From contig JADKGN010000004.1 of the NCBI GenBank assembly GCA_016722705.1, positions 2,666,001-2,730,000 of the forward strand: a stretch of DNA of 64,000 nt, read 5' to 3'. Under the pieces are notes generated by a model that saw only the letters and a program-made list of their open reading frames with translations, did not search any database and had not been told where the DNA came from. The position numbers and the translations under genes were made by a program. This stretch comes from Candidatus Dechloromonas phosphoritropha (lineage in GTDB: Bacteria > Pseudomonadota > Gammaproteobacteria > Burkholderiales > Rhodocyclaceae). Position 1 is the first letter of the stretch, and the number at the start of each line of letters is the position of its first letter. Below, piece after piece: positions 18,071 through 26,944 of the stretch.

Positions 18071-19518
18071 CATTCCATTACACACAAATTATTCAAAATT
18101 ACACTTTGAAGTTGAACTCGCGTCATAACGCATGAGCCTCTCTCGCGAATCTGATCCCGGCGGCGAAATCGACGACGCGTTGAAGGCCAAGCCAAAGGGT
18201 CTTCACCCCTGGCTCGCCATCGCCCTTGCGGGCCAGAAATCCGCCAAGCATCGCCACCAAGCGCACCACTTCATTGAGCCTGGGCGGCGTCTTGGGCACC
18301 TTCTTCCGATTCAGGATGTAAGCCGCTTGCCATTCGTCCTGCTCGAACAGCAAGGCCGCATCCAGGTCTGGGCAGGTACGGCCCAGGCGCATGAGTCGGG
18401 CAATCCGCCAAGCCACCACCATGAACAGCGCCAGCGCCCGTTCCAGCCGCGCCACGGTGCTCAACTGCAACGCCTCTACGCGGCAGCCGTTCTTGAGGAC
18501 ATGGAAGAACAGTTCGATCTCCCAGCGCGCCCGGTACCAGTCGATCAGTTCGGTCGCCGCTTCGAAAGAGTTAATCGGCCGATTGGTCAGCAGCCGCCAT
18601 TCCACCGGCTTCACGCCCTCGGGGGCACTTTCTTCTCGCGCCACCAGACAACTCACCTCGATCCGGCTCCCCTTGCCGTCGGAGACCGTCACCCGCTTTG
18701 CCCAGACTCGTTGCCGAACGTCCCGCGCCTTCTGTCCTTGCCGCGAAGGCATCGTGAAGCGGATGCCGCCGAGCGCTTCGCTGGCCAGGACCTCAGTCCA
18801 CAGCTTGCCGCCCTCGGGAAGCGCCCGATTGTGCTGGGAACGAATCAGCCAGTCGGCGGGATGCCCCAGCTCGCGGGCTTGCACCATCAGGGCCACGATG
18901 TCCGCCTCCCGATCCGCCACATACACCAGCCGGGTGTCCGGCATGCTGCTCGCCAACTCCGCGATGCGGGTGTAGCCCTCCGTCCAGCGGGTGCTTTCCA
19001 GCAGGCCACCTCGTTGGCCGCTCGCGTCCTTGGGTTCGCGTGCCCACATCCAGGCGTCCAGAACACCCAAGGGTTCACGCTGCGGACTGACCGCGTAGGT
19101 GGGATGCACGTACATCCCGCGTTGGGCTTCATACGAGAGCGGCCCCAGACCGGCAATGCGCTGACCATTGAAGTCGAGTTCCGTGGTGTCTTGGATGCAC
19201 AGCACCACCGGATGCACCCGCATGCGCGTTTCGGCGCTTCCCCAGTGCGAGGCCAGGATGGCTTCCCATTCGATGTCGTCCTGCGCAAAAAACGATACGC
19301 CGCCTGGGTTTCCGCCCAGCCGCCGCAGGCTTGCGGGATACTGGCCATCGGATTGGCTGCCATGCGCTCCGCCAGCAGCACCGTGCGCTTGTCCAGACGC
19401 CGGTCGCCCAGGTCGATCGCCTTGAATTCTTCCGCTGCCCAACCCATCACATCCACCCAGCATTTCTTGTAAAGTCAGCATGTTACGCAGAGGTGTTGAA
19501 GTTGTGTGTAATGGGATG
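18071..19518 (-). mobile_element. IS4-family (IS50/Tn5-like) insertion sequence, 1448 bp
   Basis: The ends are 17-base inverted repeats with one mismatch: CATTCCATTACACACAA at 18071-18087, and the complement of CATCCCATTACACACAA at 19502-19518. The flanks carry a 9-base duplication with one mismatch, GCATTAACG (18062-18070) and ACATTAACG (19519-19527); 9 bases is the target size of the IS10/IS50 part of the IS4 family. It sits between dps and the cytochrome c peroxidase gene and leaves the FNR box of the latter intact. Confidence 0.9.
18123..19456 (-). pseudogene. IS4-family transposase, frameshifted
   Basis: The N-terminal DNA-binding part (MDVMGWAAEEFKAIDLGDRR...) starts at 19456 and is read in one frame as far as AAYRFL; from about 19290 the rest (AQDDIEWEAILASHW..., ADREADI with the second catalytic Asp, and the WEIELFFHVLK segment with the catalytic Glu) is in the -1 frame and ends at 18123. 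The switch occurs on six consecutive T's within a TTTTTTG heptamer. This is either an inactivating single-base change or -1 slippage; IS4-family elements are not known to rely on slippage, so I treat it as a probable pseudogene. The combined protein would be about 444 residues. Confidence 0.85.
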
Positions 19519-19596
19519 ACATTAACGCCTGCTCATTCGCCAATCTAGCACATAAAACTTGCATTGATTTTCCGATTTCCTGTGCAAAGCAGGTAT

Positions 19597-19610
19597 TTGA
19601 TCTACATCAA
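19597..19610 (+). promoter_or_regulatory. FNR/ANR-type box
   Basis: TTGAT-CTAC-ATCAA is a perfect match to the TTGAT-N4-ATCAA consensus of FNR-family regulators. It is centred 74 bases before the cytochrome c peroxidase ATG, a workable position for oxygen-limited activation. Bacterial diheme peroxidases are commonly FNR/ANR targets. Confidence 0.8.
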
Positions 19611-19677
19611 TATCGAGCGACTCACAAAGCGCGACATCAAGGTTTTCTGATTCAACAACAGGACGGAGCGCGACATT

Positions 19678-20682
19678 ATGCAAAGCAAACTTTCGATTGC
19701 CATTTCTCTAATCGCAGGCACGTTGATCGGCCAGACAGCTTTCGCCGCCAACAAGGAACCGATCCAGCCTATCGCGCCGGCCAAAGTCACCAATCCGGCC
19801 CTGGTTGAATTGGGCAAACAGCTCTATTTCGATCCGCGCCTCTCCAAATCCGGCTTCATTTCCTGCAACTCCTGCCACAACCTGTCGATGGGCGGCACCG
19901 ACAACATCAAGACCTCGATCGGCCACAACTGGAACGAAGGCCCGATCAACGCCCCGACCGTGCTGAACTCCAGCCTTAACGTCGCCCAGTTCTGGGACGG
20001 CCGTGCGGCCGACCTCAAGGCGCAGGCCGGCGGTCCGATCGCCAATCCGGGTGAAATGGGCTTCAGCCACACGCTGGCCGTTGACATGCTGCAAACCATC
20101 CCCGGCTATGTCGCCGAATTCAAGAAAGCCTTCGGCACCGAAAAGGTCACCATCGACGAAGTCACCAAGGCCATCGCTGCCTTCGAGGAAACCCTGGTCA
20201 CGCCAAACTCCCGCTTCGACAAGTGGCTGAAGGGCGACAAGAAGGCGCTGACCAAGGATGAACTCGCCGGCTACCAGCTGTTCAAGGACACCGGCTGCGT
20301 AGCCTGCCACAACGGCCCGGCCGTCGGCGGCAACTCCTTCCAGAAGATGGGGCAGGTTGAGGTCTACAAGGCTTCCAGCCCGGCCGAAGGTCGTTCGGCG
20401 GTGACCGGCAAGGACGCCGACCGCTTCAACTTCAAGGTGCCGACCCTGCGCAACATCGAATTGACCTATCCTTACTTCCATGACGGCGCCGCCAACACGC
20501 TGCCGGAAGCAGTCGATACGATGGCGCGCATCCAGCTCGGCAAGAAATTCACGCCCGAGGAAAACGCCAAGGTCGTGGCTTTCCTGAAGACCCTGACCGG
20601 TGATCAGCCAAGCTTCAAGCTGCCGATCCTGCCGCCGTCTGCCGACGCAACGCCGCGTCCGACGCCGTTCGATAAAAAATAA
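19678..20682 (+). CDS. Diheme cytochrome c peroxidase
   Basis: A periplasmic enzyme that reduces hydrogen peroxide to water with electrons from cytochrome c. The 334-residue precursor has a Sec signal peptide (about residues 1-23, ending TAFA) and two heme-binding motifs, CNSCH at 63-67 and CVACH at 207-211. The GEMGFSHT segment and the Pro-rich C-terminal end (PFDKK) are typical of CcpA/MacA-type proteins. It is monocistronic: FNR box upstream, strong terminator downstream. It complements the cytoplasmic KatG and Dps next door. Confidence 0.97.
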   Translation: MQSKLSIAISLIAGTLIGQTAFAANKEPIQPIAPAKVTNPALVELGKQLYFDPRLSKSGFISCNSCHNLSMGGTDNIKTSIGHNWNEGPINAPTVLNSSLNVAQFWDGRAADLKAQAGGPIANPGEMGFSHTLAVDMLQTIPGYVAEFKKAFGTEKVTIDEVTKAIAAFEETLVTPNSRFDKWLKGDKKALTKDELAGYQLFKDTGCVACHNGPAVGGNSFQKMGQVEVYKASSPAEGRSAVTGKDADRFNFKVPTLRNIELTYPYFHDGAANTLPEAVDTMARIQLGKKFTPEENAKVVAFLKTLTGDQPSFKLPILPPSADATPRPTPFDKK

Positions 20683-20702
20683 GAGCGCAAATCGAGAATC
20701 GA

Positions 20703-20725
20703 CGGGGGCTGCGGCCCCCGTTTTT
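20703..20725 (+). terminator. Rho-independent terminator of the peroxidase gene
   Basis: CGGGGGC-TGCG-GCCCCCG followed by TTTTT, 20 bases after the stop codon. Confidence 0.93.
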
Positions 20726-21001
20726 ATTGCATTTTCCGAATTTTGCGGGGGTGCATCGTGTGGAGGGTTTTCAAGCTGAGCGAGCCAAGGAAACGCTGAT
20801 TTACGCCCAGCGATTGAGAGTGACCCCACCGCCAGCAACTGGCCACACTGCCGACGTAGCGAGTGAGATATCCCAACGGGGCCATGGCCGAGGATTTGCC
20901 GGCAGGCAATCGTCCAGAACGGCTGCTGCACTTTGTTCGCGGTCTTTCAACAAATGACCGGTTGAAGGGCTGAATTGGCTCGTTTTACAACCTTCCGCTG
21001 A
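20726..21001. other. 276-base spacer between peroxidase gene and urtE
   Basis: No gene recognised. Short frames on both strands lack domains. A GTGACCCCACC...AACTGGCCAC stretch (about 20819-20845) has the flavour of the 3' end of an IS21-type element, but there is too little left to classify it. Confidence 0.3.
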
Positions 21002-21694
21002 TCAAACCGCCAGCGCCTCCCGCACTCCATCTTGTGGCATCGTTTCGCCGCGGCCGCGCATGATGAACTCGCCACGTTCCATCAGCAGATATTGGTCGGC
21101 CAGCGCCTCGGCGAAATCGTAGTACTGCTCGACGAGCAGGATGGCCATCTCACCGGTTTCTGCCAACATGCGGATGGCGCGTTCGATGTCCTTGATGATC
21201 GACGGCTGGATGCCTTCGGTCGGCTCGTCGAGGATCAGCAGCTTCGGCCCCATGGCCAGAGCGCGGCCGATGGCCAGTTGTTGTTGCTGGCCGCCGGAAA
21301 GGTCGCCGCCGCGGCGGTGCATCATCTGCTTCAGGACCGGGAACATGTCGAAAATGCGCTGCTGGATCGGCGTACTGCCTGGCTTGGTGGCGAGGCCCAT
21401 CAGCAGGTTTTCCTCGACCGTCAGGCGCGGGAAGATTTCGCGCCCTTGCGGTACGTAGCCAATGCCGGCCCTGACGCGCTCGTGCGGCGGCAGGTGGGTG
21501 ATGTCCTTGCCGTCGAAAGTGATGCTGCCCGATTTGCTCTTGACCAGCCCCATCAGCGACTTGAGCAGCGTGGTCTTGCCGACGCCATTGCGGCCGAGCA
21601 GGGTGGTGACTTTGCCGGTTCCGACTTCGAAAGACAGTCCGCGCAGGATGTGGCTACCGCCGTAGGCCTGGTTGAGATTTTCTACGGTAAGCAT
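21002..21694 (-). CDS. urtE: Urea ABC transporter ATP-binding protein UrtE
   Basis: One of the two ATPases of the Urt high-affinity urea importer, a HAAT-type ABC system related to LivF. The 230-residue protein has Walker A GRNGVGKTT at about residues 34-42, the signature LSGGQQQ and Walker B LLILDEPTEGIQ. It begins three bases after urtD. The GIQPSII sequence after Walker B is common in UrtE. It is the last gene of the urtBCDE run. Confidence 0.96.
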   Translation of the reverse strand: MLTVENLNQAYGGSHILRGLSFEVGTGKVTTLLGRNGVGKTTLLKSLMGLVKSKSGSITFDGKDITHLPPHERVRAGIGYVPQGREIFPRLTVEENLLMGLATKPGSTPIQQRIFDMFPVLKQMMHRRGGDLSGGQQQQLAIGRALAMGPKLLILDEPTEGIQPSIIKDIERAIRMLAETGEMAILLVEQYYDFAEALADQYLLMERGEFIMRGRGETMPQDGVREALAV

Positions 21695-21697
21695 GTT

Positions 21698-22537
21698 TTA
21701 GCGTCCCAAATAGACTTCAATAACGCGTTGATCATTCTGCACCGTGGCAAGATCGCCCTCGGCCAGCACCGAGCCTTCGTGCAGCACGGTGACCAGTCCG
21801 CCGAGGCGTTCGACGAAGGTCATGTCGTGTTCGACGACGACCAGCGAGTGCTTGCCGGCAAGCGAGACGAACAGTTCGGCGGTGCGCATGGTTTCGTCGT
21901 CGGTCATGCCGGCGACCGGCTCGTCGAGCAGCAGCAGTTTCGGTTCCTGCATCAGCAGCATACCGATTTCCAGCCACTGCTTCTGGCCGTGCGAGAGCAG
22001 GCCTGCCAGGCGGTCGGCTTCGCCATCGAGGCGGATCAGGCGCAGGGTTTCGGCGATCTTGTCGCGCTCGTCGCCAGCCAGCCAGGCCATCAGGCTCTTC
22101 CAGACGCGCTTGTCGGTCTTCATCGCCAGTTCAAGGTTCTCGAACACGGTGTGCTGCTCGAAGATGGTCGGTTTCTGAAACTTGCGGCCAATGCCGATGT
22201 GGGCAATTTCCGGTTCGGTCAGGCGCGTCAGGTCAATCGACTGGCCGAAGAAGGCCATGCCGGAATCGGGCCGCGTCTTGCCGGTGATGACGTCCATCAT
22301 CGTCGTCTTGCCGGCGCCGTTCGGGCCGATGACGCAGCGCAGTTCGCCGGCGTCGATCGTCAGGTTGAGGTTGTTCAGCGCCTTGAAGCCGTCGAAGCTT
22401 ACGGTGATCTCTTCGAGATAGAGCGCGACGCCGTGCGACAGGTCGAGTTCGCCGGTGACGAGGTGGCCCATCTGGTCGGCGCCATCGCTCCCTTCCGGAA
22501 CGTTATCGACAACGAGGGTGGTTTCAGCGGCGCTCAT
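21698..22537 (-). CDS. urtD: Urea ABC transporter ATP-binding protein UrtD
   Basis: The LivG-like ATPase of the urea importer. I use the ATG at 22537 (279 residues, beginning MSAAETTLVV), which follows AGGAG by seven bases and overlaps the urtC stop by four bases; an in-frame start 12 codons upstream lies inside urtC. Walker A GPNGAGKTT, signature LSHGQKQW (a His variant of LSGGQ seen in UrtD) and Walker B LLLLDEPVAGM are present. The N-terminal 45 residues before the ABC domain are acidic and poorly conserved. Confidence 0.96.
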   Translation of the reverse strand: MSAAETTLVVDNVPEGSDGADQMGHLVTGELDLSHGVALYLEEITVSFDGFKALNNLNLTIDAGELRCVIGPNGAGKTTMMDVITGKTRPDSGMAFFGQSIDLTRLTEPEIAHIGIGRKFQKPTIFEQHTVFENLELAMKTDKRVWKSLMAWLAGDERDKIAETLRLIRLDGEADRLAGLLSHGQKQWLEIGMLLMQEPKLLLLDEPVAGMTDDETMRTAELFVSLAGKHSLVVVEHDMTFVERLGGLVTVLHEGSVLAEGDLATVQNDQRVIEVYLGR

Positions 22538-23646
22538 GCTGCGGCTCCTTTCCTGGCCATCAGTTTCTTCCACAGGCCGACCAGGCCTTGCGGCAGCATC
22601 AGCGTGACGACGATGAACAGCAGGCCGAGGAAGAACAGCCAGTATTCGGGGAAGCTGACGGTGAACCAGCTCTTGGCCAGGTTAACCACGAAGGCGCCAA
22701 TGACCGGCCCGATCAGCGTGCCGCGCCCGCCGACGGCGACCCAGATGGCGATTTCGATGGAGTTGGCCGGGCTCATTTCGGAGGGGTTGATGATGCCGAC
22801 CAGCGGCACGTAGAGCGCCCCGGCGATGCCGCACAGCACGGCGGAGATGACCCAGATGGTCAGCTTGTACCAGAGCGGGTTGTAGCCGATGAACATGACG
22901 CGCGATTCGGCGTCGCGGATGGCGGTCAGCACGCGGCCGAACTTGGATTTGACCAGCCAGGCGGCGAAGATCAGCGTCGCGGCGAGCATCAGCGCGGTGA
23001 GGCCGAAGAGCACCAGACGCATTTCCGAGGAGGTGATGGGAAAGCCGAGGATGCGCTTGAAGTCGGTGAATCCGTTGTTGCCGCCGAAGCCAGTTTCGTT
23101 GCGGAAGAAGAGCAGCATCGCCGCGTAGGTCAGTGCCTGGGTGATGATCGAGAAATAGACGCCCTTGATCCGCGAGCGAAAGGCGAAATAGCCGAAGACC
23201 AAGGCGACCAGCGCCGGGACGGCGACCACCAGGAAGGCCGCCCAGCCGATATGGTCGCTGCCGACCCAGAACCACGGCAGTTCCTTCCAGTCGAGGAAGA
23301 CCATGAAGTCCGGCAGGTCGCTCCGGTAGCTGCCGTCGCGGCCGATCTGGCGCATCAGGTAGATGCCGAAGGCGTAGCCGCCGAGTGCGAAGAACAGGCC
23401 GTGGCCGAGCGACAGGATGCCGCCGTAGCCCCAGATCAGATCCATCGCCACCGCCACCAGCGCGTAGCACATAATCTTGCCGATCAGAGTGATCATGTAG
23501 GTGGAGACGTGGAAGGCGCTTTCTTCGGGCACCGCGAGGTGGAGGATGGGCACCGCGATCAGCGCGATGGCGAGGAAGATGCCCAGCGCCAGCCACTGTT
23601 TGCTGTCCAGTGCGGACAGGATGCGAACGATCAAAGGTTTGCGCAT
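22534..23646 (-). CDS. urtC: Urea ABC transporter permease UrtC
   Basis: A 370-residue membrane protein of the LivM type, one of the two channel-forming permeases for urea. Several hydrophobic segments are visible from residue 20 on, with the conserved GYGGILSLGHGLFFALGGYA stretch near residue 93 and the VAVGGRGTLIGPVIGAF segment near residue 305. It starts 11 bases after urtB and overlaps urtD, so the permeases and ATPases are co-translated. Confidence 0.96.
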   Translation of the reverse strand: MRKPLIVRILSALDSKQWLALGIFLAIALIAVPILHLAVPEESAFHVSTYMITLIGKIMCYALVAVAMDLIWGYGGILSLGHGLFFALGGYAFGIYLMRQIGRDGSYRSDLPDFMVFLDWKELPWFWVGSDHIGWAAFLVVAVPALVALVFGYFAFRSRIKGVYFSIITQALTYAAMLLFFRNETGFGGNNGFTDFKRILGFPITSSEMRLVLFGLTALMLAATLIFAAWLVKSKFGRVLTAIRDAESRVMFIGYNPLWYKLTIWVISAVLCGIAGALYVPLVGIINPSEMSPANSIEIAIWVAVGGRGTLIGPVIGAFVVNLAKSWFTVSFPEYWLFFLGLLFIVVTLMLPQGLVGLWKKLMARKGAAA

Positions 23647-23657
23647 GGTGCCGGCCC

Positions 23658-25235
23658 TTACTCGACGAAACGGCCCTTGAGGGCAAAGATGCCCTGCGGA
23701 CGCTTCTGGATGAAGATGATGATGCAGACGAGGATGGCGATCTTGGCGATCACCGCGCCGGCCCAGCCTTCGAGGAGCTTGCTGAAGATGCCCAGCCCGA
23801 GCGCCGCCCAGACCGCGCCGGCGAGTTGCCCAACGCCACCGACGACGACCACCATAAAGGAATCAACAATGTAGCCTTGGCCCATGTCTGGGCCAACGTT
23901 GGAAATCTGCGACAGGGCGACGCCGCCCAGCCCGGCGATGCCGGCGCCGAGGGCAAAGGCCATGGTGTCGATGCGCGCGGTCGGCACGCCGACGCAGCCG
24001 GCCATCGGGCGGTTCTGCGTCACGGCGCGGACGAACATGCCGAGGCGCGTCTTGTTCATCAGCACCCAGACCAAGAAGAGCACGAACATGGCGAAGCCGA
24101 CGATGATGATGCGGTTCCATGGCAGGATCAGGTTGGGCATGATCTCGATGCCGCCAGACATCCAGCTCGGGTTGGCGACCTCGACGTTCTGCGCGCCGAA
24201 CAGCACGCGCGCGGTCTGGATCAGCACCAGCGAAATTCCCCAAGTGGCAAGCAGTGTTTCCAGCGTGCGGCCGTAGAGCCAGCGGATGACCGTGCGTTCC
24301 ATGACGACGCCGACCAGCGCGGCGGCGAAGAAGGCGACCGGGATAGCCGCCGGCAGATACCAGTCGATATAGTTTGGCAGGTAGGCGCGGAACAGCGTCT
24401 GTATGCCGTAAGTGGCGTAGGCGCCGACCATCAGCAACTCGCCGTGCGCCATGTTGATGATGCCCATCACGCCGTAGGTGATCGCCAGGCCGAGCGCGCC
24501 GAGCAGCAGGATGCTGCCGAGCGACAGCCCGGAGAAGGCGCGGCCGACGTTTTCGGCGATGGCCAGCCGGCTGTCGATGGCCTTGACGGCGGCGATGGCT
24601 TCGTAACGCACCTTGTCGTCCGGCTCGCCGGCCTTTTCGGTGAGCGGCAGCAGCACGCTCCTGATCGTCGGCGACGAGGTTTCGGCCAGCGCCTTGACCG
24701 CCGCCATGCGCGCTTCCGGGTCTTCGTTGCCGAGGTTAGCCTGGGCATGGGCGAGGACGAGCAGCGCCTTGATTTTGGCGTCGCTTTCCTTCTCCAGCGC
24801 GCGCGCCAGTAGCGGAGCCATCGCCGGGCTGACGCTGCTTTGCAGCTTTTGCGCCGAGGCCAGGCGGACGCCGGCATCGGGGTCAAAGAGTTTCAGCGCC
24901 GCCAGCGCATTGGCCAATTCGCCGCGAATCCGGTTGTTGACCGTAACCGATTCGGGATTGGCCGGCATCGCGATTGCCGCGCTGGTGGCGGCATCGAAGG
25001 CCTTGTCGCCGTCGATGATCACCGCCTTGTCGCCGGCCAGAAACAGGCTGTCGTCGGCCATCGCCTTGAGCACGCGCACGGCATAGGGGTCGGCGGTCTG
25101 CGTCAACTGCTGGATCGCCGCGACCTTGTCGCTGGAATCCTCGGCCGCCAGTTGATTGACCTGGTCCGGGTCGAGCGCGGCCCGCGCCGACAGGCTGCAG
25201 GAGAAAAGCAGAAATACGAGAATTTTTTTGGTCAT
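23658..25235 (-). CDS. urtB: Urea ABC transporter permease UrtB
   Basis: A 525-residue LivH-type permease. Residues 1-19 look like a signal sequence; residues 20-225 are a periplasmic, Ala-rich helical extension with HEAT-like pattern, a feature that separates UrtB from amino-acid LivH proteins; the membrane domain (about 235-520) includes the ITYGVMGIINMAHGELLMVG and AVTQNRPMAGCVGV segments. It opens the urtBCDE operon. urtA is not adjacent but 12 kb away, with a matching promoter. The start ATG lies 35 bases after the putative -10 element. Confidence 0.96.
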   Translation of the reverse strand: MTKKILVFLLFSCSLSARAALDPDQVNQLAAEDSSDKVAAIQQLTQTADPYAVRVLKAMADDSLFLAGDKAVIIDGDKAFDAATSAAIAMPANPESVTVNNRIRGELANALAALKLFDPDAGVRLASAQKLQSSVSPAMAPLLARALEKESDAKIKALLVLAHAQANLGNEDPEARMAAVKALAETSSPTIRSVLLPLTEKAGEPDDKVRYEAIAAVKAIDSRLAIAENVGRAFSGLSLGSILLLGALGLAITYGVMGIINMAHGELLMVGAYATYGIQTLFRAYLPNYIDWYLPAAIPVAFFAAALVGVVMERTVIRWLYGRTLETLLATWGISLVLIQTARVLFGAQNVEVANPSWMSGGIEIMPNLILPWNRIIIVGFAMFVLFLVWVLMNKTRLGMFVRAVTQNRPMAGCVGVPTARIDTMAFALGAGIAGLGGVALSQISNVGPDMGQGYIVDSFMVVVVGGVGQLAGAVWAALGLGIFSKLLEGWAGAVIAKIAILVCIIIFIQKRPQGIFALKGRFVE

Positions 25236-25256
25236 GAAAGATCCGTCCGCAATTTG

Positions 25257-25315
25257 TGCAGTGCAGCGACAGATTACGGGGCGGACCGGAAGGCGGGAAT
25301 ACGATGAATTGCGTA
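25257..25315 (-). promoter_or_regulatory. Putative urtB promoter, same architecture as urtA promoter
   Basis: On the minus strand: TACGCAAT-N4-CGTATT (25315-25298), 20 bases, GTAATCTG (25277-25270), 5 bases, GCACTGCA (25264-25257). The urtA upstream region has the same three blocks with identical spacing. TAATCT is a plausible -10, which centres the TACG-N8-CGTA dyad near -42. Confidence 0.65.
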
Positions 25316-25532
25316 GTTGGGCGCGAGGCGGCAGCGGCGCTGGTTCAAGACCGCTGTGTCAATGGGCAGAACGCCTTGCCACCTGTATCGTGAGCTACCG
25401 GAATTGATGGTCGTCCAGACAGTGGGAAGGGCCGGATGCGACCCATACCCGCCCCACGGGTTGCTCCAAAGCGGCCGTAGGGTGAACACAACCCATGACG
25501 TCTTGGATTCCGGCAGGAATACCGCCGGCGCA

Positions 25533-25714
25533 CGGTTGAAGCCTGCCTGCGAGACTGCCGGCATCGACGTGCGCTCCCTGCAACGCTGGAAGGTCGCGAT
25601 GCCCTCGGCCAGCGCGGTACGACGCACCAGATGCGCGGCATGGTCGGCATGGTCGATGTCATGCACCTCCCAGCCGACGATCTTGCGGCTGTAGAGATCG
25701 AGAATCAGATAGGG
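25533..25714. pseudogene. Scrambled IS3-family transposase remnants
   Basis: The minus strand at 25714-25595 encodes YLILDLYSRKIVGWEV and about 24 further residues, a piece of the rve integrase core of an IS3-type OrfB. Immediately beside it the plus strand at 25533-25592 encodes KPACETAGIDVRSLQRWK, resembling the N-terminal helix-turn-helix of the same family. The two pieces lie in opposite orientation, so this is rearranged debris, not a gene. Nothing else could be recognised between 25320 and 25840. Confidence 0.65.
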
Positions 25715-25843
25715 TCGGGACACGACAGCCATCTTTTCGAGTTCATTGCCGGAAAGCCGCCATTGAAGTTTCGCTTCCCGGAAGCTGCCATTCGTCACTG
25801 AGTGCAGGCGACCCTTAGCTGTCGGTGGTGATAGGCCCAAAAC

Positions 25844-25877
25844 GGCCACTATGCACAGTTTGAAACTATGCACAGTT
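25844..25877. repeat. Left terminal inverted repeat of the RIT element
   Basis: Exact reverse complement of 30667-30700. It contains two direct copies of the near-palindrome ACTATGCACAGT, 17 bases apart centre to centre, as expected for paired recombinase-binding arms. Confidence 0.93.
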
Positions 25878-25930
25878 GCCTCGGGATTCGCAACGCTGGC
25901 CGCTGTTGAAGCCGGCGCTGGTGCACATAG

Positions 25931-26944
25931 TTACAGCGTCTGGAGGAATCGCATGAGTAGGTCAGGCGCCTTGAAACGACGGATCATCGTGTCAGGCGCC
26001 TCCAACCTCGCGAGTGCTTTCTCCTTCATCGCCAGGTCGGCCTCGACATAACGGTGTGTTGTAGTGGTGCTTTCGTGCCCCAGCCACAGCGCGATCACAT
26101 TGAACGGAACCCCTGATTGCAACAGATGCATGGCTGTCGTATGCCGAATTATGTGCGGCGAAATGCGCTTCTTCACGATGCTCGGCGCTTGATTGGTGGC
26201 GCGCGCGACGGCAAGCTCAAGGCGCTGAACAACATTTGATCGCGACATCGCATGTCCTTCGCGGTTCGGCAGCAAGGGTTCCTCACCACGTAACGCCGGG
26301 TTTAGTCGAAGCCAGGCACGAACCTCTGTGACCGTGGTATGCCAGAGAGGAACCGATCGCTGTTTGCGCCCCTTACCGTGCAGATGCACGCATGCGCCAC
26401 CGTCAAGGACGACGTCCGTAACACGTACGCCAATGATCTCGGAGACCCGGGCGCCGGTGTTGTAGAGCATGGCCAAGAGCAGATGGTCGCGCTGAGAGGT
26501 CCAGGTTTCCCCGGGTTGCCCCAAGACTGCGAGCATCTCCTCGCGCGTGAGGAAGCCGAGCATGGGGCGCTCGAACCGCTTCATCGGAACTGCAAGCGCT
26601 CGCTCGACCACGTGCAGCGAAGCCACGTCACGTCGGCCGGCGAATTTCAGAAACGCCCGTAGAGCCGTCAGTCGAAGATTCCGGCTACGCACGGCGTTAT
26701 GTCGCTCGCGTTCCAGATGATCCAGAAACGCCAGGATTAGATCCGGCTGAATGTCATTGAGTTTCAGGCTCGTCGCCGCCCTCTTCAAACGCTGACTGGA
26801 GAAGTCCAGGAACAGCATGAGCGCATCGCGATAGCAGGCCACCGTACGCGGACTGACTGCACGTTGTGTGACCAGATACTCGGTGAAGAACTGCTGAACC
26901 AGAGAGGCAAACGATGGCGGCCTCGGTGCAATGGCTTTACGCAT
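25931..26944 (-). CDS. RIT tyrosine recombinase, third gene (RitC-type)
   Basis: A 337-residue site-specific recombinase. The N-terminal SAM-like DNA-binding domain spans about residues 10-110; the catalytic domain shows the Arg of GARVSEI, the Lys of GKGRKQR, the HIIRHT box, the LGHES His, and the nucleophile Tyr in HRYVEAD. All catalytic positions are present, so it could be active. The start overlaps the (repaired) end of the middle recombinase by eight bases. The gene ends 53 bases inside the left terminal repeat. Confidence 0.92.
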   Translation of the reverse strand: MRKAIAPRPPSFASLVQQFFTEYLVTQRAVSPRTVACYRDALMLFLDFSSQRLKRAATSLKLNDIQPDLILAFLDHLERERHNAVRSRNLRLTALRAFLKFAGRRDVASLHVVERALAVPMKRFERPMLGFLTREEMLAVLGQPGETWTSQRDHLLLAMLYNTGARVSEIIGVRVTDVVLDGGACVHLHGKGRKQRSVPLWHTTVTEVRAWLRLNPALRGEEPLLPNREGHAMSRSNVVQRLELAVARATNQAPSIVKKRISPHIIRHTTAMHLLQSGVPFNVIALWLGHESTTTTHRYVEADLAMKEKALARLEAPDTMIRRFKAPDLLMRFLQTL

